DNA from: Candidatus Thorarchaeota archaeon
GTDB taxonomy: Archaea > Asgardarchaeota > Thorarchaeia > Thorarchaeales > Thorarchaeaceae
Length of the DNA stretch: 29,144 nt
Reading direction: 5' to 3'
Assembly: GCA_018238825.1 (NCBI GenBank)
Contig: JABCSP010000004.1
Span: 1 to 29,144, forward strand
A program made the translations under genes and the position numbers. Numbering within the stretch: the stretch's first letter is position 1; the number at the start of each line of letters is the position of its first letter. The notes under the pieces were generated by a model, which was not told where the DNA came from, made no database searches, and saw nothing but the letters and a program-made list of their open reading frames with translations. This document shows, piece by piece, positions 1 to 7,147 of the stretch.

Positions 1-1161
1 AATCTCGGAAGATTTGCTATGTCTTACTTCCTCTCCGCAGGCGTTTTCAGTCTCCGGCAAACTGACGGCGACTAGATTCAGTGCAGCATTGAGATCCCTA
101 TCGATTTCAAGCCCACACTGTTCACACTTATACTCTCGCTCTGACAGAGAGAGTTCCTTCTTCCTGTGCCCACAACGTGAACACATCTTTGATGAAGGAA
201 ATGTCCTAGATACAATGACAAGCTCAGAACCGTACCACTGGCACTTGTACTCCAGCTGTCGTCTGAACTCGTAGAACCCCACATCAGCTATAACTCTTGC
301 AAGTCTTCGGTTCTTCATCATCCCTGACACTAGCAGGTCCTCGATCACTACCTTACTGTGGCTCTTGGCAAGGTAGGTCGTCACCTTATGCAGTGTGTCC
401 TGTCGAACGTTGAAGACTCTCAGGTACATTATTGCAAGTCGTAATTTCGCTTTCTCGTGGTTCTTGCTTCCCTTCTCCTTTCGTGATAGAAACCTATGTA
501 GTTGTTTCAATTTCCTCAATCGTCTTCCCAGGGCTCGTGGGTTTGCAAAGGTGGTCTCATCAGAAAGTGTGGCCAGAGTCTTCACTCCCAGGTCCACTCC
601 CACTGGTGCTCCTTGTACAGCCAGTGGGTCAAGGAGGTCCTCTTCCACAGTGACTGAAACAAACCACCTGTTGGCTCTCCTTCTCACTGTGACTGAGAGT
701 ATCCTTCCATTGTAGTAACATTTCCTCTTCTCCTTGATTCGAACCTTTCCGATCCGTGGGAGCTGAATTGCCCTCTTATGGAACCTGATGGTCCCATTCA
801 GTCTGAAGCTGTCCCTGACGCCCCTCCTTTTGAAGCGAGGAAATCCTATCTTCTTCCCATTCTTCAATCCGCGATAGAAGTTCTTGAAGGCTAGATGAAG
901 GTCTCTCAGGGCTTCTTGAGGTGCACACTTCGAGGTTTCGTACATCCATAGGAACTGATTCTTCTTGAGGGAGTTGAGGAGCTTATGCTGCTTCATAGCA
1001 TCAGTGAACCGGTCGTTACCTTGATTGTTCTTGTACCGTGCAATCCGTTGTTCGAGACCCCAGTTGTAGGCAAAACGAGCTACTCCTGCATGTTGCGCAA
1101 GGTGCGACCTCTGGATGTTGTTCGGGTCCAGTTCATACCTGTAGGCCTTTTTGATCAACAT
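1..1161 (-). CDS. tnpB: TnpB, RNA-guided nuclease of an IS200/IS605-type element (C-terminus beyond the left edge)
   Basis: Reading the minus strand from an ATG at 1161 gives one open frame of 387 codons with no stop before the window edge. The N-terminus (MLIKKAYRYELDPNN) is typical of TnpB. A RuvC-I block GVDLGVKTLA lies at 571-600 on the complement, an IEDL block carrying the RuvC-II glutamate at about 331-342, and a CxxC...CxxC zinc finger near 118-183. The zinc finger is followed by EIDRDLNAALNL, which holds the RuvC-III aspartate. TnpB is the RNA-guided nuclease of these transposons and maintains the element by cutting the emptied donor site. All three RuvC acidic motifs and the zinc finger are intact, so the protein may be active. 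Only the last few residues and the right end are missing. No tnpA is visible on this side. Confidence 0.93.
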   Translation of the reverse strand, partial: MLIKKAYRYELDPNNIQRSHLAQHAGVARFAYNWGLEQRIARYKNNQGNDRFTDAMKQHKLLNSLKKNQFLWMYETSKCAPQEALRDLHLAFKNFYRGLKNGKKIGFPRFKRRGVRDSFRLNGTIRFHKRAIQLPRIGKVRIKEKRKCYYNGRILSVTVRRRANRWFVSVTVEEDLLDPLAVQGAPVGVDLGVKTLATLSDETTFANPRALGRRLRKLKQLHRFLSRKEKGSKNHEKAKLRLAIMYLRVFNVRQDTLHKVTTYLAKSHSKVVIEDLLVSGMMKNRRLARVIADVGFYEFRRQLEYKCQWYGSELVIVSRTFPSSKMCSRCGHRKKELSLSEREYKCEQCGLEIDRDLNAALNLVAVSLPETENACGEEVRHSKSSEI

Positions 1162-1233
1162 TCAGGTTCGGTATATGGTCTTGTGAGGAGCTTAAAAGCT
1201 CATACAAAAATGGATATTTCTCTGGTTTCATAG

Positions 1234-1256
1234 ATGTCCAGGTTTGTCTAGGATTT
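1234..1256 (+). repeat. Relic of a tnpB stop and right-end motif
   Basis: The sequence ATGTCCAGG-tt-TGTCTAGG followed by ttt matches the tnpB terminus at 1503-1524 apart from the two central bases and one extra base. Translated in the same frame it gives M-S-R-F-V-stop, against M-S-R-N-V-stop in the other copy. It is best read as the leftover of another element end in the plus orientation. Confidence 0.5.
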
Positions 1257-1344
1257 GCCCAGCTGTTGACAACCCTTTAGAAAGAATGGTCTTTGATTCA
1301 TTATCCATCTAAGAGATGTCCAATATTATCCAAAATCAGTGCAG

Positions 1345-1520
1345 ACGGCAACTGGAGTACAAGTGCCAGTGGTACGGTTCTGAGCTTGTCCTCGTTTCAA
1401 GGACATTTCCGGGCACAGGAAGAAGTAAGACCCTTAGCGTATCCTTTAAATCTGCATAGAGCCGCCTCGATGAAACAGGAACCGAACATCATCCCGGACT
1501 CAATGTCCAGGAATGTCTAG
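1345..1520 (+). pseudogene. tnpB 3' remnant with internal deletions
   Basis: The plus strand at 1345-1412 closely matches the coding strand of the left-edge tnpB, in the part just before its zinc finger. That part encodes the sequence around LEYKCQWYGSEL. The zinc-finger cysteines and the RuvC-III region are then deleted. Similarity resumes with a GHRKK-like stretch and the C-terminal tail EEVRPLAYPLNLHRAASM... ending in TAG at 1518-1520. Only the extreme 3' end of the gene survives, so it cannot encode a nuclease. Its terminal 74 bp are nearly identical to the copy at the right edge of the window, so the end sequence is much better preserved than the coding part. Confidence 0.8.
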
Positions 1521-1537
1521 GTTTCGGGGAACGGAAT
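1464..1537 (+). repeat. IS200/IS605-type right end, copy 1 (inverted relative to copy 2 at 29061-29134)
   Basis: 74 bp here match the complement of 29061-29134 at 73 positions; the difference is A at 1502 against G. The repeat spans the last codons of tnpB, its TAG stop and 17 further bases, then the two copies diverge. In this family the tnpB 3' end plus the right end is also the template of the guide (omega/reRNA) RNA. The guide would be read from whatever sequence follows the element, here the start of the M50 protease gene. Confidence 0.85.
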
Positions 1538-1543
1538 AAATTC

Positions 1544-2713
1544 ATGGACGCCGCTTTGACCGCACTATTATTCATTGGTATCATTTGGCTCGTCATCTAT
1601 TTCATTGCCCAGTATCTAGGTGTTGAAAAGCTCCAAGAGAAGGGAATCGAAGCAGGAACGCCTTTCTTCTTCATGTGGCGGACTGAGAAACTTAATGTCT
1701 TCTTGACCAAAATGGGAAAGAAGTTTCCAATCATTTTCTTCAACATCGGTATTGTAGTTGGATTCGGAGGCATGATTTTTGCATTTTGGATGTTTGGTGA
1801 GAATCTTATCAAGTTTTTCACTCAACCCGCTGCAGCAGGTGGCGTTGTGCCAATAATCCCTGGAGTGACAATTACAGGACTTCCACTGGTCTACATGCTT
1901 ATCGGTCTTGCAATAGCAATTTTGGTCCATGAGTTTGCCCATGGTTTTGCAGCATCAAAGGATAATATTCCTATCAAGAGCTCAGGTTTACTTGGATTCC
2001 TTGTGATGTTTGGAGCATTTGTTGAGCCCGATGAAGAGGCATTTGAGAAGGAATCTACACCAAAAGCCCGCATGCGTCTTCTTGCAGCTGGCTCTTATTC
2101 AAACTTAATCTGGAGTTTTGTATTTCTTGCCCTTTTGGTCAATTTTGGTGCAATAGCATCAATTGCATATAATCCTCCAAGTGGAGCATACATTTACCAA
2201 CTCAGTGAAGAGAGTCCTGGGGCTGAAGCTCTATTCGTTGGTGACGTTATCATCGGTTTGAATGATACGGTGATTGACAATTGGAGTGATGTAAGTGTGT
2301 TCATGAATGATGCACTTGCTGGTTCTCAAATAACAATTCACACACTGGACAGAGATATTACGTTAATACTGGCTCCAAATGAAGTAAATGCGACGCGGGG
2401 TTATATTGGAATATACGGTGCAGACTATTGGGAAGCAAAATCTGGATGGGACCTCTTTCTATCCCCAATGTTTGTATTTCACATGCAGCAGATAGTTCTC
2501 TGGTGTTACATTATCCTTATCTCATTGGCTCTGTTTAACTTACTACCAATTCCAATGCTTGATGGTGACAAGTTATTATCAAACGGACTAAGCCTGTTCA
2601 TATCCGATGAAAAGAAGGTGAAATACATCATGTACCCAATCCGTATTGCAGCCCTTCTCATTGTGCTTCTGAGCATTATTTTGAGTCTAATAATGGGCAA
2701 AGGTCTATTTTAA
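1544..2713 (+). CDS. Site-2-type membrane metalloprotease (peptidase M50)
   Basis: 389 residues. This is an intramembrane zinc protease of the S2P/RseP family, which cleaves membrane-bound regulators or leftover peptides inside the lipid bilayer. The zinc motif HEFAH is at residues 129-133 within a hydrophobic helix. The second conserved motif, NLLPIPMLDGDKLL, carries the third zinc ligand D340. Hydrophobic segments lie at about 3-24, 62-90, 112-128, 185-210, 315-335 and 365-387. A PDZ-like domain, which typically binds substrate, occupies about 215-300, between the two catalytic motifs. The ATG lies only 6 bp after the conserved end of the IS-type repeat, so the original promoter has probably been displaced or replaced. 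The natural substrate cannot be told from context. Confidence 0.9.
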   Translation: MDAALTALLFIGIIWLVIYFIAQYLGVEKLQEKGIEAGTPFFFMWRTEKLNVFLTKMGKKFPIIFFNIGIVVGFGGMIFAFWMFGENLIKFFTQPAAAGGVVPIIPGVTITGLPLVYMLIGLAIAILVHEFAHGFAASKDNIPIKSSGLLGFLVMFGAFVEPDEEAFEKESTPKARMRLLAAGSYSNLIWSFVFLALLVNFGAIASIAYNPPSGAYIYQLSEESPGAEALFVGDVIIGLNDTVIDNWSDVSVFMNDALAGSQITIHTLDRDITLILAPNEVNATRGYIGIYGADYWEAKSGWDLFLSPMFVFHMQQIVLWCYIILISLALFNLLPIPMLDGDKLLSNGLSLFISDEKKVKYIMYPIRIAALLIVLLSIILSLIMGKGLF

Positions 2714-2732
2714 CACAAAAAACGGTTTTGTG
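2714..2732 (+). terminator. Hairpin directly after the M50 stop
   Basis: CACAAAA-aacgg-TTTTGTG forms a perfect 7-bp stem with a 5-nt loop, starting at the base after the TAA. It has no U-tract, so termination is uncertain. It could also protect a transcript 3' end. Confidence 0.35.
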
Positions 2733-2746
2733 GGACCTAAAAAGGG

Positions 2747-3196
2747 ATGAAATCAACTACTTCCCGATGTAAGATGATAACCCATCAGACAAGTTCTACA
2801 CAAGATATCCGAGAGAAAGCACGAAAAGCTCTCACAGACTATCTTACCATGTTTATTCCAGATTCTTGGAAAGATCCGCTGGATAAATTGAGAATAATTC
2901 TTCAATCGAACAATGATATTGATTGGGAGGCGTTGAAAGGACATACTCTCATGTATTTTGATGAGAAACGACTTCCTGAGGATCGTGTTGAATGCTTAGC
3001 ACGTATTGAACGATTGAGCGACTCTTTCAGAGAGATTTACACAAATTTATCTCCTGCAGAGTGGCACCGAACGGTTGAAGATATAATTCAAGCGGCTAAT
3101 TTCAGAGCATCTAAAGCAGCTCTGGAACAAAGACGATCCAAAATTGTTGATGACTTGAAAACAAAGGATTCCAAAACTGAAAAGTCCAAAATCTAA
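2747..3196 (+). CDS. Hypothetical protein, mostly helical
   Basis: 149 residues; no family recognised. The composition is charged and probably helical throughout, with no signal peptide, membrane span or cysteine cluster. Residues 15-60 look like a compact helical domain around LTDYLTMFIPDSWKDP. The last 35 residues are a Lys/Glu/Ser-rich tail (SKIVDDLKTKDSKTEKSKI) that is probably disordered or coiled. A second in-frame ATG at codon 10 (2774) is an equally possible start. The gene lies between the M50 protease and the thiolation operon in the same direction, but a TATA-like box before the next gene suggests it is not part of that operon. Whether it is conserved in related genomes would decide if it is real; the long open frame and fitting codon use favour that. 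Confidence 0.6.
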   Translation: MKSTTSRCKMITHQTSSTQDIREKARKALTDYLTMFIPDSWKDPLDKLRIILQSNNDIDWEALKGHTLMYFDEKRLPEDRVECLARIERLSDSFREIYTNLSPAEWHRTVEDIIQAANFRASKAALEQRRSKIVDDLKTKDSKTEKSKI

Positions 3197-3222
3197 AAAC
3201 ACTATTCAGTCCATTGAATATC

Positions 3223-3230
3223 TTTAATTT
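3223..3230 (+). promoter_or_regulatory. TATA-like box of the thiouridine synthetase operon
   Basis: TTTAATTT lies about 35-40 bp before the ATG at 3263. At the usual archaeal spacing, transcription would start near 3252, which excludes the upstream TTG at 3242 as the translation start. Confidence 0.4.
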
Positions 3231-3262
3231 GACAGGTCACATTGGAACGACTCGGAGTAGTC

Positions 3263-4195
3263 ATGACTATGCAACCTGGATGTTCCAAGTGTGGAAAACC
3301 TGCTATCTATCTACGTAGATATACATCCGAACACCTCTGTAGTGCATGCCTAGCTAAGACCACGATTGATAGAGTTCGAAAGACCATCAATCGACATAAG
3401 ATGCTGAACGATAGCGATAAGATTGCTGTTGGAATCTCTGGAGGAAAAGATAGCGCAGTTCTCTTACATATCCTCCATAATATCGAGAGCGCATATCCCA
3501 ATTCGGAGATTATTCCTGTAACTATCGATGAGGGAATCCAAGGTTATAGAAATGAAGCTCTTAAAGCAGCTCGAGAACTATCAAGGTCACTCGATCTCAC
3601 CCTTGAGGTATTCTCATTTGAAGATCTCTTGGGGTATAGTCTTGATGAGATTGTAAGAAGGAGGTCAAGTGACTCGCTAGGTGCCTGTTCATACTGTGGA
3701 GTATTTAGACGACGTGCGCTCAATACAGCAGCTGAAAATCTGGAAGCTGACGTCATTGCTACAGGTCACAATCTCGATGATGAAGCACAGACCGTGCTAA
3801 TGAATATTCTACGAGGGGACAGCGCAAGGATTGCTAGGACCAGTGTTTCAAGAGAGTTGTCTGTCAAAGGTCTTGTACCTCGCATAAAACCTATCATAGA
3901 GATTACTGAACGAGATGTTGTGGCATACGCTTACTATCTGAAACTTCCCTATCATGACATACCATGTCCGTATGCAGAAGAGGCCTATCGTAATGATGTT
4001 CGCTCTTTCTTGAACGAAATGGAGTATAAACGACCAGGTACATTGTTGGCAACTTTACGATCTGCTGAAACTATGACTCGAGCCTTCAGACAATCTTCCA
4101 CCAAGTGGGAATTCACCCTCTGTGAAAAGTGCAATTCTCCTTCTTCGTCAAAATTATGTAAAGTGTGTGAGATGCTAGAATCAATTGGGGGTTGA
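3263..4195 (+). CDS. ncsA: tRNA 2-thiouridine synthetase, NcsA/TtuA/Ncs6 family
   Basis: 310 residues from the ATG at 3263. This ATP-dependent enzyme adenylates a tRNA uridine and inserts sulfur. In archaea the sulfur usually comes from a ubiquitin-like SAMP thiocarboxylate. Counting from an in-frame TTG at 3242, the zinc-binding pairs CSKC (14/17) and CSAC (33/36) come first, then the PP-loop SGGKDS (66-71). CSYC (149/152) and C242 match the three cysteines that hold the [4Fe-4S] cluster in TtuA. A second zinc site, CEKC...CKVC, is at 294-309. All key residues are present. The ATG at 3263 is preferred because GGAG lies 6 bp upstream and the family normally starts just before the first CxxC. 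The gene leads a tight operon with a nucleotidyltransferase (6 bp gap) and a radical SAM gene. U34 (NcsA) versus U54 (TtuA) specificity cannot be decided here. Confidence 0.93.
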   Translation: MTMQPGCSKCGKPAIYLRRYTSEHLCSACLAKTTIDRVRKTINRHKMLNDSDKIAVGISGGKDSAVLLHILHNIESAYPNSEIIPVTIDEGIQGYRNEALKAARELSRSLDLTLEVFSFEDLLGYSLDEIVRRRSSDSLGACSYCGVFRRRALNTAAENLEADVIATGHNLDDEAQTVLMNILRGDSARIARTSVSRELSVKGLVPRIKPIIEITERDVVAYAYYLKLPYHDIPCPYAEEAYRNDVRSFLNEMEYKRPGTLLATLRSAETMTRAFRQSSTKWEFTLCEKCNSPSSSKLCKVCEMLESIGG

Positions 4196-4201
4196 AATCG
4201 G

Positions 4202-4912
4202 ATGGCAAAGAGACCTGAAGTTCTACATGATAGTAGAGAGGTTTCCTATGACGAGTCACATTGGAATACTTTTCATAGACTTCGAAAACGCACTCTTGAA
4301 GTAATGCGTCAAATTGAAACAGCTGGAACAAAACCGCTCGTACACGGTTCTGTTGCTAGGGGCGATGTCACTGATTCTTCAGATATCGATATAATCATTC
4401 CACAGATAATTTCTAGTTATAGACTTGAGTTGGTTCTAGGAACTCCTCTCCATAGAGAACTTGTACAGGCAACACCCTCAATGGTTCTAAAGGGTCATAT
4501 TCATCTTGAAGGGGATGTTGTTGTTAGCTTTCCCTTGTTCAAACTAATGTCAAGAGAAGAAGAATTCTACAAATGGGGTGGTTCTCTTGATTCTGTTGCA
4601 CTGGAGTCAGAAACCAGAATTCCGGGTGTAGATAAACGATTGATTCTAATCGAGCCAACGACTAATGGGCATCTTGAATCTGGTGTAATTGGTCAGGAAT
4701 ATATTGTAGCCAAAAAACTAGATGTTTCTATTGACATCGCGCGAGAACGAGTTCGTGTGCTAACACGACGTGAACAAGTTGGTAGAACAGGAGTCTATCA
4801 GACCTATGAATTAAAAGACTCAGAGAGTTTCGAAGAAGTAACAAAGAGATTACAAGACAGCGATCCAGCCTTACGCAGAACAATGGAACGCCGTGAAGGA
4901 AGGAGGCGATAA
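4202..4912 (+). CDS. Predicted archaeal nucleotidyltransferase
   Basis: 236 residues. The pol-beta-type nucleotidyltransferase signature GSVARGDVTDSSDIDI starts near residue 49 and supplies the helix-turn GS and the DxD pair that binds metal-nucleotide. Further conserved-looking stretches follow (KGHIHLEGDVVVSFPLF, probably with the third carboxylate; a glycine-rich GGSLDSV; IEPTTNGHLESGVIG). The C-terminal 60 residues are basic and helical, ending in RRTMERREGRRR, which could bind RNA. The family is widespread in archaea but, as far as I know, its substrate is not established. It is 6 bp downstream of the tRNA thiolase and 3 bp upstream of a radical SAM gene, so the three are very probably co-transcribed. 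A role in RNA or cofactor modification is inference only. Confidence 0.8.
   Translation: MAKRPEVLHDSREVSYDESHWNTFHRLRKRTLEVMRQIETAGTKPLVHGSVARGDVTDSSDIDIIIPQIISSYRLELVLGTPLHRELVQATPSMVLKGHIHLEGDVVVSFPLFKLMSREEEFYKWGGSLDSVALESETRIPGVDKRLILIEPTTNGHLESGVIGQEYIVAKKLDVSIDIARERVRVLTRREQVGRTGVYQTYELKDSESFEEVTKRLQDSDPALRRTMERREGRRR
4901..4906 (+). promoter_or_regulatory. Strong ribosome binding site for the TTG-started radical SAM gene
   Basis: AGGAGG, 9 bp before a TTG at 4916, lies inside the last codons of the nucleotidyltransferase. It supports TTG as the start of the next gene and points to coupled translation. Confidence 0.65.
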
Positions 4913-4915
4913 CTC

Positions 4916-6031
4916 TTGGTAAGAAATATCGAAAAGCTTCAAGGAGGCTCTCTTCTAGTTGGGGCTCTTCCAAAGGGTTGTAGATTATGCACAAAGGGCT
5001 CAAAGATGGTGCTCTTTGTTACAGGTCTATGCGACAGCTCTTGTTACTACTGTCCATTGTCTGAAGAAAAAGCTGGTAAAGATCTTGTCTTTGCCGATGA
5101 GATGCCAGTTTCTAATGAGCAGGACATCATTTACGAAACAGATGCTATACGTGGTGAGGGTGCAGGAATAAGCGGTGGGGACCCTCTATGTACGATTAAT
5201 AGAACTCTGGACTATATTCAGCTATTAAAATCGAAGTATGGAAAGGATTTCCACATCCATCTCTATACAAGCAAAACTGCAGTCAGTCAAGAGAATTTAG
5301 AGCAACTAAGAAACGCAGGGCTGGATGAGATTCGATTTCATCCTCAGAATGATGATTGGTCTGGAATTGAGCGTGCGTTAAAGTCCGGATTGAAAGTTGG
5401 AATTGAAGTACCTACAATACCCGGAAAAACCGAAAAGCTAAAACAAATCGCTTTACGAGCTGAAGAACTCGGGCTCGCTTTTCTTAACATGAATGAGCTT
5501 GAAGCAAGTGAAACTAATTTCGAGAATCTGAGATCTCAGGGTATGCGTTTAACGGATATGTCAAGTGCAAGTATTGAAGGAAGTGCTGAGGTAGCCAGAG
5601 AGGTCCTTGAATGGGCATCAGAGAATCTCACCAGTCTCTCAGTTCACTTCTGCTCCGCAAGTTTCAAAGATGCAGTTCAGATGAGGAATAGGCTTGAGCG
5701 TCGACTCGAGCAGACAATACGAGAATTTGAAGAACGCGACGCAGATGACACATTGGTAGTCGTGGGAATAATCAGAGCAACCCATGGGTCAAGACTAGAT
5801 GAGGAGCAGCTTCAACAAATCCATCAAATATTGCACAATCAACTGGGAGTTCCAAGAGATATGCTAAATATTGATACAGTCAGAATGAGAATAGAGATGG
5901 CTCCTTGGATTATGGAAGATATTACTGACGCAATAAAGACAAGTCTTGAAGATATTGGCCCTCTTGAGATTGGAATTGCATACGAATACCCATCTTGGGA
6001 TCGTCTTCAGACAATGTTTGAACCAATTTGA
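4916..6031 (+). CDS. Radical SAM protein related to pyruvate formate-lyase activating enzyme (COG2108-like)
   Basis: 371 residues from a TTG with a strong Shine-Dalgarno. The SAM-binding cluster motif CxxxCxxC is at C39, C43 and C46. It is preceded by an extra pair, C22 and C25, that is typical of this archaeal group and may bind a second metal. SGGDP at 86-90 is the SAM amino-group motif. The barrel continues to about residue 230 with HIHLYTSKT, IRFHPQN and VGIEVPTIPG strands. The last 120 residues form a separate domain of unknown fold. The reaction is not known. The gene ends one base before the pelota stop on the other strand (no gap), so the operon stops here. Operon membership with a tRNA thiolase and a nucleotidyltransferase makes nucleic-acid or cofactor modification the most attractive guess. 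Confidence 0.85.
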   Translation: MVRNIEKLQGGSLLVGALPKGCRLCTKGSKMVLFVTGLCDSSCYYCPLSEEKAGKDLVFADEMPVSNEQDIIYETDAIRGEGAGISGGDPLCTINRTLDYIQLLKSKYGKDFHIHLYTSKTAVSQENLEQLRNAGLDEIRFHPQNDDWSGIERALKSGLKVGIEVPTIPGKTEKLKQIALRAEELGLAFLNMNELEASETNFENLRSQGMRLTDMSSASIEGSAEVAREVLEWASENLTSLSVHFCSASFKDAVQMRNRLERRLEQTIREFEERDADDTLVVVGIIRATHGSRLDEEQLQQIHQILHNQLGVPRDMLNIDTVRMRIEMAPWIMEDITDAIKTSLEDIGPLEIGIAYEYPSWDRLQTMFEPI

Positions 6032-7120
6032 TTACTGATTAATACGAAAACGAAGAATCGCAGCAAGTCCACCTAAACGATGAAGTTGTTCTCCAGTTGG
6101 ATGCTCTGTGGATACAATGTGAAATGCACCCCTAATCTTCTCTGTATCACGAATCAGATTATCCATTCGTCTACGAACCTGTTCGGTGCCCTCTCTCAAT
6201 TTCTTATCTGTGATGAGTAAATCCTCAACTGCTCCAAAATCAACTGCTTTCTTAACTTCCACATCACCATAGGCACCCAGTCCATCGTCTTTTGAAATAT
6301 GTTCAATAAGAGATTCAATCAGCTTGGTTTCAGTTTCAACTTTGAGAGTACTTGCAGCTTTACCTATAACCCCTCGAAATAGAATCTCTTTTGCTCCTGG
6401 TACCCCTATTGCGTTTGTACTCTCCACAACTACTGAAGGGAGGTCTTTGATACCTGCCTTACTCAAATGGTCTCTAAAATGGTCCTTCACAAAACCGGGG
6501 CCTGCAATAACAATGAGTCCAATCTCTGCTTGTTCAAGCTGAGAACGGACAGCTAGAGCAACATCAACAAAGAAATCCCTCATGGTGGAGTCATGGGTCT
6601 TCTGATCTCCTCTTTTTCGTGAAATACTGGCACGAATATGCACAGCCTCCTTGATACCAAAATCTGCTGCTAAGAAGAGCTCTGCATCTCCATCCTCAAT
6701 TGTAACAATCAGGCTGACTGGATTAAGTTGAGATTTAACGGCCTCCTTTAATCGGTCAAGAATATACTTTGGCCAGTGTTCCTTGATGATAGTCAGTGTG
6801 TCTCCCGGTTCGATATTGATGGTATGATATGTACCAGTGCTAACAAAGTCACTAGGTCCATCCATAATTGGTCCTTTGATTCTGACACGATTTGAAAATG
6901 TATGAAATGCCACATCTTCCACTCGAAGTGTTAGCACCATTGGCTTTCTGACACTATCTTGTTTTCTACTGTCTTCGCTCCCTACACGAACTCGTCGCAT
7001 AGTCCTTGACTTAACCATATCCGCAGGTCCTACTGTATTGTAGAGGTGCCAGAGATCATCTAAGGTTTCAATCTTTAACACAATGGTACCTTCTTTGAGG
7101 ACGCGTTTCAATATCTTCAA
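6032..7120 (-). CDS. pelA: Pelota (Dom34), ribosome rescue factor
   Basis: 362 residues, the normal length for archaeal pelota. Pelota, with aEF1A or ABCE1, recognises stalled ribosomes with an empty A site and splits them. The N-terminal Sm-like domain starts MKILKRVLKEGTIVLKIETLDDLWHLYN. It includes the basic RxMRRVRVG stretch and GPIMDGPSDFVSTGTYHTINIEPGD. The central eRF1-like domain lacks a GGQ loop, as expected for a factor that does not hydrolyse peptidyl-tRNA. The C-terminal domain with ELL-type helices ends HRLGGLAAILRF. It lies 27 bp downstream of the LonB-like ATPase gene on the same strand and is probably co-transcribed with it. Confidence 0.96.
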   Translation of the reverse strand: MKILKRVLKEGTIVLKIETLDDLWHLYNTVGPADMVKSRTMRRVRVGSEDSRKQDSVRKPMVLTLRVEDVAFHTFSNRVRIKGPIMDGPSDFVSTGTYHTINIEPGDTLTIIKEHWPKYILDRLKEAVKSQLNPVSLIVTIEDGDAELFLAADFGIKEAVHIRASISRKRGDQKTHDSTMRDFFVDVALAVRSQLEQAEIGLIVIAGPGFVKDHFRDHLSKAGIKDLPSVVVESTNAIGVPGAKEILFRGVIGKAASTLKVETETKLIESLIEHISKDDGLGAYGDVEVKKAVDFGAVEDLLITDKKLREGTEQVRRRMDNLIRDTEKIRGAFHIVSTEHPTGEQLHRLGGLAAILRFRINQ

Positions 7121-7147
7121 TTTGCCACCGCCTGACCGGTCTTGTAA

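Larger units (their letters stand above)
1162..1543. mobile_element. Scar of IS200/IS605-type element ends between tnpB and the M50 protease
   Basis: This 382 bp stretch has no intact gene. It contains debris of at least two tnpB 3' ends in the plus orientation, opposite to the tnpB on its left. One is a short end motif at 1234-1256. The other is a deleted tnpB tail at 1345-1520 that runs into a conserved element end at 1464-1537. The upstream part (1162-1233) may be the left end of the leftward tnpB element, but no clear subterminal hairpin was resolved there. Confidence 0.65.

Noticed and set aside
1293..1520. Intact 75-residue plus-strand protein
   Set aside because: Its later part is the tail of a deleted tnpB and its earlier part reads old tnpB sequence out of frame.
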